Made by a program: the position numbers and the translations under genes. The notes under the pieces were generated by a model, which was given only the letters and a program-made list of their open reading frames with translations, had not been told where the DNA came from and did not search any database. Shown in pieces: positions 1 to 5,449 of a stretch of DNA of 5,449 bases; the first letter of the stretch is position 1, and each line of letters starts with the position of its first letter. The stretch is from Smithella sp. D17 (GTDB lineage: Bacteria > Desulfobacterota > Syntrophia > Syntrophales > Smithellaceae): assembly GCA_000753945.1 (NCBI GenBank), contig JQOA01000212.1, positions 1 through 5,449 of the forward strand, in the 5' to 3' direction.

Positions 1-1421
1 TTAAATATTGCTTTCCCTTTCTGGTCAGTCTGGTATTAATGACTGGAGGTGTTCGATCGGCACAAGCAGCTTCCGGTCCATCATTACCATCACCTGACAA
101 ACTTAAGTACGTTCCCCTGCAATTCACTCTGCCGCAAACCCAGCGCGTGGTTCTTGATAATGGAATTGTTCTTCATATTCTGGAAAACCATGAACTGCCT
201 TTGGTTAATATCAATGCTCTGGTTAAAACAGGAACAATGTATGATCCGCAAGGCAAGGCGGGCATTGCCGAATTGACGGCCTATGTCATGAGAACGGGGG
301 GCACAAAGAAATTAAGCAGCACAGAAATCGACAAGCAGCTTGATTCCATAGCAGCGTCGGTCTCCCTCAGCATGTCCCTTGAATCCGCCCGAATCAATTT
401 TTCCATCTTGAAAGAAAATCTGGGAAAAGGCATTGATCTGCTTTCGCAAATTCTCATACAACCAGCTTTTGAAAATGATAAATTCGAATTGGCGGTGCAA
501 TTAAAAAAAGAAGAGCTCCGGAGAATTAAAGACGATCCACAAAAGCTTGCCTTCCGTGAATTCAACAAGCTGATCTACGCCAATGATCCGCGCGGCTCTT
601 TTTCATCATCCAAGTCCCTGGCCAATATTGCACGGAATGATCTGGTGGAATTTTACAACCGTTTTTTCCTGCCGAATAATATCATTTTCGCTGTCAGCGG
701 CGATATCACCAGGGAAGAGGCTGTGGAAATATTCAGACGTTATTTCGGCGAATGGAAAGCTGGAAAAATTCCGGCTTATCTCCCTCCTCCAGCCGGAAAA
801 TCAAAGGCCGGATTGTACTGTATCGACAAGGAAATTGCCCAGTCCACAATTGTCAGTGGTCAGTTTACAACAAGCAAAACCGATCCCGATTTTTACTCTT
901 TCACCGTACTTGATTTTATTATCGGCAGCGGCGGGTTTTCTTCAAGAATTTTCAGCGCCGTGCGCAATAATGAAGGACTTGCCTACAGCGCCGGAAGCTT
1001 CTATCGTGCCAAACCTGCATACGGAGTTTTTGGAACATACGCCTTTACAAAAACGTCTTCAACCATGAAAACACTTTCCCTGATTAATTCGATTCTGGAA
1101 AAAATCAAAACCGGTACGGTCACGGCCGGGGAAGCTTACTGGGCAAAACAATCCATAATCAATGGCTTTGTCTTTTCTTTCGATACTCCCGAGCATATTG
1201 CCTGGCAGCAGGTCAATCTCGAATCAGAAAAACTGCCTGCGGATTTTCTGATTAATTACCGAAACAAAATAGAAAAGGTCTCTGTTAAAGATCTGAATGA
1301 CACCGCTGTCAGATATCTGGATAAAACAAAAAACTCCGTTTTGATTTTAGGCGACAGTAAAAAGTTCGACAAACCATTATCCGCTATTGCGCAACCACTT
1401 TTAATAACCCCTGAAGAATAA
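1..1421 (+). CDS. M16 family peptidase-like protein, probably non-catalytic periplasmic subunit (5' partial)
   Basis: Residues are numbered from the in-frame ATG at 39, which is probably not the true start: the frame is open to the left edge (first whole codon at 3) and the codons before and after this ATG form a signal peptide. The mature protein has the two-lobe M16 fold pattern: an N-terminal lobe at about residues 33-185 and an M16_C lobe at about 200-380 with the conserved stretch IGSGGFSSRIFSAVR and EGLAYS (295-318). The zinc site is degenerate. Where active members have HXXEH (as in GLAHFLEHM), this protein has GIAELTAYV (75-83), so both histidines and the catalytic glutamate are lost. 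The Arg/Tyr region of the C-lobe (R309, Y316) is kept. Known M16 heterodimers pair an HXXEH subunit with an R/Y subunit lacking the zinc motif. I infer that this is the latter and that an active partner lies just upstream. It ends with TAA 21 bp before the M20 gene, probably in the same operon. The M16 family call is firm; the substrate is unknown. Confidence 0.9.
   Translation, partial: KYCFPFLVSLVLMTGGVRSAQAASGPSLPSPDKLKYVPLQFTLPQTQRVVLDNGIVLHILENHELPLVNINALVKTGTMYDPQGKAGIAELTAYVMRTGGTKKLSSTEIDKQLDSIAASVSLSMSLESARINFSILKENLGKGIDLLSQILIQPAFENDKFELAVQLKKEELRRIKDDPQKLAFREFNKLIYANDPRGSFSSSKSLANIARNDLVEFYNRFFLPNNIIFAVSGDITREEAVEIFRRYFGEWKAGKIPAYLPPPAGKSKAGLYCIDKEIAQSTIVSGQFTTSKTDPDFYSFTVLDFIIGSGGFSSRIFSAVRNNEGLAYSAGSFYRAKPAYGVFGTYAFTKTSSTMKTLSLINSILEKIKTGTVTAGEAYWAKQSIINGFVFSFDTPEHIAWQQVNLESEKLPADFLINYRNKIEKVSVKDLNDTAVRYLDKTKNSVLILGDSKKFDKPLSAIAQPLLITPEE
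3..68 (+). other. Signal peptide coding segment of the M16-like protein (N-terminus outside window)
   Basis: In the M16 frame the codons before the ATG at 39 read KYCFPFLVSLVL and continue as MTGGVRSAQA. That is a basic residue, a hydrophobic core of about 12 residues and a polar end finishing in A-Q-A, the typical small-x-small site for signal peptidase I. Cleavage after A10 (base 68) or A11 is predicted, leaving a mature start of ASGPSLP or SGPSLP. No Cys follows the core in a lipobox arrangement, so a lipoprotein is unlikely. The protein is therefore expected in the periplasm. The n-region and the real start codon are to the left of the window. Confidence 0.75.
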
Positions 1422-1431
1422 TTTATCATTT

Positions 1432-1437
1432 AAGGAA
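1432..1437 (+). promoter_or_regulatory. Ribosome binding site of the M20 gene
   Basis: The sequence AAGGAA lies in the 21-bp gap after the M16 stop, 5 bases before the ATG at 1443. It is a good Shine-Dalgarno match and supports that ATG as the start. It also shows that this gene is translated independently rather than by stop/start overlap. Confidence 0.7.
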
Positions 1438-1442
1438 CTATT

Positions 1443-2684
1443 ATGATTGACCCGGAAATATTCAGAAGAATAACCAAGCGAATCGATTCCTACCGTGAAG
1501 CGATAATTGAATTGCAAATCGCTCTTTGTGCAGTTTCCGCCGTAGGTCCGGAAAACGGTGGAGACGGAGAAATGTTGAAGGCCAATTTTCTAAAAAATCG
1601 TCTTTTGCAAATGGGATTTAAAAACTTCCGGCATTATGACGCTAAGGACCAACGAGTTTCTTCCGGCATCCGCCCTAATTTCATTTCAACAATAGAAGGT
1701 AAAAATAAAAACAAATTTATCTGGATTATTACTCACATGGATATAGTACCTCCCGGTGAACTGCGTCTCTGGAGTCACGATCCCTATAGTGCTTATGTCA
1801 AAAACGGCCATATTTTCGGTCGCGGTGTTGAAGACAATCAGCAGGATATGGTTGCTTCCATCTTTGCCGCTAAGGCTATGATCGAAGAGGGCATAATACC
1901 GGATAATTCAATCAACCTCGCTTTTGTTTCCGATGAAGAAACATCAAGTAATATGGGACTGTACTACATGATAGATTCCGCCGGTCCGCTTTTTAATGAT
2001 GACGATTTGATAGTTGTTCCCGATTCCGGGAATCCTGAAGGATCATTAATCGAGGTCGCTGAAAAAAGCATACTTTGGCTGTGTTTTAAAACAATAGGTA
2101 AGCAATGCCACGGATCTAATCCGCAATTGGGCAATAATGCTTTTGTCGCGGCATCGCATCTGGTAACAAAATTAGTCAAGCTGAAAAAACTGTTCCCCAG
2201 GTCCGATCCACTTTTTGATCCGCCTCAAAGCACGTTTGAACCAACCAAAAAAGAGGCTAATGTAGGCAACATCAACACCATCCCCGGCGAAGATATTTTC
2301 TGTATGGACTGCCGTGTTCTGCCGGAATATGATTTACAGGATGTCATGAAGGCGATACAAATAATTGTTCAGGGAATTGAAAAACAATTCAAGGTCCAAA
2401 TAGAAATATCCACCGCGCAATATGTGCAATCGGCAAAACCGACTTCACCCGATGCTCCGATCGTTCAAATGCTGACGAAAGCCATTCAGGAAGTTTACAA
2501 CGTAAAAGCATATGCCGGGGGTGTCGGTGCCGGAACAGTTGCCTCCTATATTCGCAAAAAAAATTGCCCTGTCGCTGTTTGGTCTAAAACCAACCAGACG
2601 GCTCACCAGCCGGACGAAAACTGCCCCATTGACAACATGCTGGGCAACGCCAAGGTATTCGCTCACTTATTCCTGCAAAAATAA
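1443..2684 (+). CDS. M20 family metallopeptidase (ArgE/DapE/dipeptidase-like amidohydrolase)
   Basis: A 413-residue protein of normal length for M20 di-zinc hydrolases, which cleave peptide or N-acyl amide bonds of small substrates. The metal site is complete by motif: H98 and catalytic-support D100 in THMDIVPPG, bridging D131 in GRGVEDNQQ, the glutamate pair E165/E166 in SDEET (general base and ligand), D194 in VPDSG and H388 in TAHQPDE. The inserted dimerisation/lid domain is at about residues 205-325, with H223 in CHGSNPQLGNNA and the typical strand NVGNINTIPG followed by MDCRVLPEYD. No signal peptide or TM segment is visible, so it should be cytoplasmic, unlike the exported M16 product upstream. 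A clear AAGGAA site sets the start. Motifs alone do not separate dipeptidase, deacylase or desuccinylase activity, so I give no gene symbol. A role in using peptides released by the upstream M16 pair is only a guess from co-location. Confidence 0.92.
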   Translation: MIDPEIFRRITKRIDSYREAIIELQIALCAVSAVGPENGGDGEMLKANFLKNRLLQMGFKNFRHYDAKDQRVSSGIRPNFISTIEGKNKNKFIWIITHMDIVPPGELRLWSHDPYSAYVKNGHIFGRGVEDNQQDMVASIFAAKAMIEEGIIPDNSINLAFVSDEETSSNMGLYYMIDSAGPLFNDDDLIVVPDSGNPEGSLIEVAEKSILWLCFKTIGKQCHGSNPQLGNNAFVAASHLVTKLVKLKKLFPRSDPLFDPPQSTFEPTKKEANVGNINTIPGEDIFCMDCRVLPEYDLQDVMKAIQIIVQGIEKQFKVQIEISTAQYVQSAKPTSPDAPIVQMLTKAIQEVYNVKAYAGGVGAGTVASYIRKKNCPVAVWSKTNQTAHQPDENCPIDNMLGNAKVFAHLFLQK

Positions 2685-2853
2685 TTTTGGAAACTCCTAA
2701 AAGACGTTATGATTCAAAGCGCTTAATCTCAAATACGAGCATTTAACTGCTTTTTAAGAACTCATCAATTGTATTGCATTGGATAAATCAAAATGATAAA
2801 ACTAAACCTCAAAATTGCTAATTTGTTCTATCCTGTGAATAGAGTGCTGAAGA
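2685..2853. other. 169-bp AT-rich intergenic region between the M20 gene and phoH
   Basis: This is the only sizeable gap in the window and separates the peptidase pair from the phoH pair. It contains a small hairpin followed by T's at about 2738-2755, the 8-bp palindrome AAGCGCTT at 2717-2724, two copies of ATTGGATAAA (2778-2787 and 2853-2862) and a 22-codon open frame at 2793-2861. A promoter for phoH is expected here because of the gap, but I see no convincing -35/-10 pair. No tRNA or other structured RNA was recognised. Confidence 0.6.
2738..2755 (+). terminator. Weak intrinsic terminator candidate after the M20 gene
   Basis: AGCA (2738-2741) can pair with TGCT (2748-2751) around the loop TTTAAC, followed by T's through 2755. 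The stem is only four base pairs, perhaps five with a G-T wobble, which is short for an efficient rho-independent terminator. Its position about 55 bp after the M20 stop is suitable. It could equally be chance in AT-rich DNA. Confidence 0.2.
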
Positions 2854-2861
2854 TTGGATAA
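2793..2861 (+). CDS. Possible 22-codon upstream ORF overlapping the phoH start
   Basis: An ATG at 2793 opens a frame of 22 sense codons (MIKLNLKIANLFYP then VNRVLKIG) ending in TAA at 2859-2861. It overlaps the proposed TTG start of phoH (2854) by 8 bases in another frame. A GGA at 2781-2783 lies 9 bases before the ATG, a poor but possible ribosome site. Such an arrangement could feed ribosomes to the weak TTG start by coupling. A frame this short arises easily by chance, and I recognise no homologue. It is recorded only because phoH itself lacks a good ribosome site. Confidence 0.12.
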   Translation: MIKLNLKIANLFYPVNRVLKIG

Positions 2862-3885
2862 AAATATAATATCAGAGGCTGATAATTATTTGAAGCAAGC
2901 GACCAAAAGCATGGCTGTAGAGAAACTTTCTTTTCCCGACCATAACCTGCTGAAAAATCTCTGCGGTGAACATGATAAACATTTAAAGATAATCGAAAAT
3001 CTGGAGCCTGTTAAATTAAAAGCCTGGGGAAATAATATTACTGTCTCCGGCAATAATGAAAATGTCGGTAAAATCAGCTCTATGCTGAAACAGCTTTATT
3101 CTATAATGGAAAAAGGCTGGCATATTCAACCTGCCGATATTGATTACGCACACCGCATTCTTTCCGAAGATGTCACTTTTGAGTTGGAGCGTATCTTTCT
3201 TGATACGGTTTTTATTTCCTCCAAGAAACGTGTAATTACCCCCAAGAGCATAGCCCAGAGACTTTATATTGAAGACATGAGGAATTTTGACATGATTTTC
3301 GCCATAGGTCCTGCCGGGACAGGGAAAACATATCTGGCGATGGCGATGGCGATATCCTGTTTGATGGAGCGGAAGATTCAAAGGATTATATTGGCCCGCC
3401 CCGCAGTAGAAGCAGGCGAACGACTGGGATTTTTACCGGGAGACCTGGCGGAAAAAGTAAATCCGTATCTTCGTCCTCTGTATGACGCGCTCTATGATAT
3501 GATAGATATGGAAAGAGCAACCGCTCTTATCAATAAGGGCTTTATTGAGGTCGCACCACTTGCCTTCATGCGGGGCCGAACGCTTAATGATTCCTTTGTT
3601 ATTCTGGATGAAGCTCAGAATACTACTTCCGAACAAATGAAAATGTTTCTAACGAGGCTTGGATTTGGCTCCAAAGCGGTCATTACCGGAGATATCACGC
3701 AGATTGATCTGCCTTCGGGAAAAGTCTCCGGTTTGATTGAAGCGGAACATATTTTGAAAAGAATCGACCGTATCCGCTTTGTTCATTTTTCGGAAATTGA
3801 CGTTGTCCGGCATCCGTTAGTTCAGGATGTCATCAAAGCTTATAAACGATCAGATAAAGAAAAAACTGTAGATTCCAATAAATGA
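2854..3885 (+). CDS. phoH: PhoH-like P-loop ATPase (PhoH/YbeZ family)
   Basis: A 343-residue protein, near the usual length for the PhoH/YbeZ family (E. coli YbeZ is close to 346). An N-terminal small domain is at about residues 24-90 (LSFPDHNLLKNLCGEHD onward, with an ITVSG strand). The PhoH ATPase core follows: Walker A GPAGTGKT (152-159), the family signature RPAVEAGERLGFLPGD (182-197), Walker B FVILDEAQN (248-256), TGDITQIDLP (278-287) and a late VVRHPLVQ (317-324). PhoH proteins are cytoplasmic ATPases linked by genetics and gene order to YbeY and RNA metabolism; the exact role is not settled. The start is uncertain. TTG 2854 is the first possible start after an in-frame TGA at 2848-2850 but has only a weak AGAG upstream. 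TTG 2890 has AGAGG 11 bases upstream. ATG 2911 would give 324 residues and begins just before the conserved domain. The TGA stop overlaps the next gene's ATG. Confidence 0.93.
   Translation: MDKNIISEADNYLKQATKSMAVEKLSFPDHNLLKNLCGEHDKHLKIIENLEPVKLKAWGNNITVSGNNENVGKISSMLKQLYSIMEKGWHIQPADIDYAHRILSEDVTFELERIFLDTVFISSKKRVITPKSIAQRLYIEDMRNFDMIFAIGPAGTGKTYLAMAMAISCLMERKIQRIILARPAVEAGERLGFLPGDLAEKVNPYLRPLYDALYDMIDMERATALINKGFIEVAPLAFMRGRTLNDSFVILDEAQNTTSEQMKMFLTRLGFGSKAVITGDITQIDLPSGKVSGLIEAEHILKRIDRIRFVHFSEIDVVRHPLVQDVIKAYKRSDKEKTVDSNK
3882..3885 (+). promoter_or_regulatory. ATGA stop/start overlap coupling phoH to the downstream HD-phosphohydrolase gene
   Basis: The phoH stop TGA (3883-3885) shares bases with an ATG at 3882 in the next frame. 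No Shine-Dalgarno sequence stands upstream, so translation by ribosome re-initiation after phoH is likely. A second in-frame ATG at 3891, three codons later, is the alternative start. Either way the two genes must be on one transcript. Confidence 0.6.
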
Positions 3886-5449
3886 ATTTTATGAATTTCT
3901 TCGAATTAATAAAAAATAAGGCCGCAAATATTTTCAAGAAGCTGCGGGGGAATAACTTATCTTTTGAATTTTTGAAAAACAGAACTTTCCAAAAATGGGC
4001 TATTGCCATTACCCTCTGTTTAATCTTAGCCATCATAATATCCCCGGAACTCCGCATCTACGAACCGGACTTTAAACTGGGTATGATTGCTCCCGGAAAT
4101 ATTAAAGCAGATTATTCTTTTCTGGTTGAAGATCCGCAGGCAACCGAACAGAAAAAAATGGAGGACGCGGAGAATGTCAAACCGGTCTATGATTACGATA
4201 TTAAAATCAAAGAAAATATAAGAACAAAATTAGTCAAAGCTCTTTCTGCCGCGGCAGATAATTACAATAATTATCTTAAGGGAAAAACTTCGAAAAACGG
4301 CGGGCTTGATGTAAACAAATTACAAAAAGATAAAAAGAGTCTGGAAAGATACCTGGGAATTTATCTAAGTTCGGAAGAATTTTATGTTCTCAACGAGCAT
4401 AAATTTTCCGGTGAACTCCAGCAAAAATTATCTAATTTGATCATTTCTTTCTATGAGAATAAATTTATTACCAATAATATTTTAAGCAAAGCAGAAAAGC
4501 AGAAAGGCATTGTTGTCAGAAATTTAAAGACTAAAATTGAAGAAGAAATAAAAGACCAGTCTTTATTTTACAACATTCAGGAAATTGACGCAGCGCTTTT
4601 AAGAACAGTCAATATGGTTTTTAATGAAGATGATGATCATTTGAAAGAAGCCGCTTTCTCTCTGGCAAAAAAATTAATCGAACCAAATTTAACTTTTAAC
4701 AAAGAAGCCACGGAAAAGAACAAGCTCGCTATTATAGGAGAAACAAACTCGACATTTTTCCAGGTACAGAAGAATGAAATGATTGTAAGGGAGGGAGAAA
4801 AAATCGGTTATCTGGAATTAGCCAAATTGAATGCCTTTTATAAATCTGTTAAGGACAAAAAATTTTCCAGATTCACAATTCTTCTTGGATTCTTTTTTAC
4901 TTCTTTGTTTCTTTCCATTGTCCTGTATCTTTGGCGCACAAGAAACTGGATTACAACTTCAGCCCGTTCCAACGTTGATTTATTCGTTTTCGGCATTATT
5001 GCACTTCTGCAAATATTACTCATCAAGATGGGAATTTTCATCTCTCTGGCTGTCAACAAAGCCTTCCCGTTTTTATCGACAGAGACCTGTTTTTTCGCCA
5101 TACCTTTTGCGTTTGGAGCAATGACCATGGCCATTTTGATTAATAGAAATGTCGCCATGATCATAAGCGTGCTCACATCATTAATGATCGGTTTTATTTT
5201 TGATGAAAAAATTATTTTCCCTCTCTTTTCCTTTTTGGGATCGGTCGCTGCGTCTTATCAAATCGTCCGTATCCGTCAACGTTCTGTTTTCCTGAGGATC
5301 GGTTTCTTTCTTGGAATTATCAATATGGCCGCGATTATCTGCCTCAATCTTATTACCGGTAATTTATTCAACGATCTATTTTTACGACTGCTTATGGGAC
5401 TTGTCGGTGGTGTTTTTACCGGAATACTTGTTGCCGGAATTACTCCTAT
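3882..5449 (+). CDS. pgpH: PgpH-type 7TM-HD membrane phosphohydrolase, N-terminal and membrane part (3' partial)
   Basis: An open frame of 522 whole codons from ATG 3882 (or 3891) with no stop before the right edge. The layout is that of 7TMR-HDED/7TM-HD proteins. A basic cytoplasmic start is followed by a TM at about 38-54 and an extracytoplasmic HDED region at about 55-328. That region has the family patterns GMIAPGNIKADYSFLVEDPQ (67-86), KPVYDYD (100-106) and VREGEKIG (302-309). Seven hydrophobic segments follow at roughly 330-350, 366-391, 402-420, 423-440, 444-459, 470-492 and 500-520. The frame stops at TP just where the linker to the cytoplasmic HD domain should begin, so the HD residues cannot be seen. 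Characterised family members such as Listeria PgpH hydrolyse cyclic di-AMP; this activity is inferred here. It follows phoH by a 4-bp overlap, and ybeY would be the expected next gene. The symbol is assigned by architecture and context. Confidence 0.85.
   Translation, partial: MNFMNFFELIKNKAANIFKKLRGNNLSFEFLKNRTFQKWAIAITLCLILAIIISPELRIYEPDFKLGMIAPGNIKADYSFLVEDPQATEQKKMEDAENVKPVYDYDIKIKENIRTKLVKALSAAADNYNNYLKGKTSKNGGLDVNKLQKDKKSLERYLGIYLSSEEFYVLNEHKFSGELQQKLSNLIISFYENKFITNNILSKAEKQKGIVVRNLKTKIEEEIKDQSLFYNIQEIDAALLRTVNMVFNEDDDHLKEAAFSLAKKLIEPNLTFNKEATEKNKLAIIGETNSTFFQVQKNEMIVREGEKIGYLELAKLNAFYKSVKDKKFSRFTILLGFFFTSLFLSIVLYLWRTRNWITTSARSNVDLFVFGIIALLQILLIKMGIFISLAVNKAFPFLSTETCFFAIPFAFGAMTMAILINRNVAMIISVLTSLMIGFIFDEKIIFPLFSFLGSVAASYQIVRIRQRSVFLRIGFFLGIINMAAIICLNLITGNLFNDLFLRLLMGLVGGVFTGILVAGITP

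Noticed and set aside
583..1068. Plus-strand open frame of 161 codons in another frame
   Set aside because: It lies inside the M16-like gene, whose own frame carries conserved M16 motifs. The alternative translation shows no recognisable domain.
2717..2724. Palindrome AAGCGCTT
   Set aside because: It is an isolated 8-bp palindrome with no extension and no loop, too short to support an operator or hairpin.
2769..2797. Promoter-like pair TTGTAT (2769-2774) and AATGAT (2792-2797) with a 17-bp spacer
   Set aside because: Only three and four of six bases match the sigma-70 consensus, which is expected by chance in AT-rich sequence. A phoH promoter may be in this gap but cannot be placed.
3016..3381. 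Minus-strand open frame of 121 codons
   Set aside because: It is opposite the phoH N-terminal domain and Walker A region and has no recognisable motif.
3833..4057. Minus-strand open frame of 74 codons across the phoH/PgpH junction
   Set aside because: It covers the conserved ATGA junction and the first TM of the PgpH-like protein; its hydrophobic look is explained by AT-rich complement codons.
4838..5176. Minus-strand open frame of 112 codons
   Set aside because: It lies wholly inside the membrane part of the PgpH-like gene on the opposite strand. The + frame matches a known family along its length, so this is a shadow frame.

Overview
The window holds four protein-coding genes, all on the + strand, two of them cut by the window edges. 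It reads as a piece of chromosome from a Gram-negative bacterium with moderately AT-rich DNA. An exported M16-family subunit needs a periplasm. The phoH-(7TM-HD phosphohydrolase) gene pair is, to my knowledge, shared by Firmicutes and Deltaproteobacteria/Desulfobacterota. Together these fit a deltaproteobacterial host, perhaps of the Syntrophales kind. The lineage is inferred from gene order and protein style only. No RNA gene, mobile element, CRISPR array or phage signature was found.

Left part (1-2684), two peptidase-family genes 21 bp apart. The first is an M16 (pitrilysin/insulinase-like) protein whose 5' end lies outside the window. Its frame is open to the left edge and the visible start encodes most of a signal peptide. 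The zinc-binding HXXEH motif has degenerated, while the C-terminal Arg/Tyr substrate-binding region is kept, so it is probably the non-catalytic partner of an M16 heterodimer. The second gene is an intact M20-family metallohydrolase with all expected metal ligands and no export signal.

Middle (2685-2853), a 169-bp AT-rich gap. It contains a weak terminator-like hairpin, a 10-bp direct repeat and a 22-codon open frame that overlaps the proposed phoH start. None is strong.

Right part (2854-5449), a PhoH-like ATPase gene joined by an ATGA stop/start overlap to a long open frame that runs off the right edge. That second gene is not bounded by a stop in this window and is easily missed. Its translation has the full architecture of PgpH-type proteins: one N-terminal TM, a ~270-residue extracytoplasmic 7TMR-HDED region and seven TM segments. 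The cytoplasmic HD domain would follow outside the window. By analogy with characterised PgpH proteins it may hydrolyse cyclic di-AMP. The expected next gene is ybeY, the rRNA-maturation endonuclease commonly linked to phoH.

Nothing here looks like a novel defence or mobile system. The points worth a second look are the degenerate M16 active site, the unusual phoH start region and the truncated PgpH-like gene.
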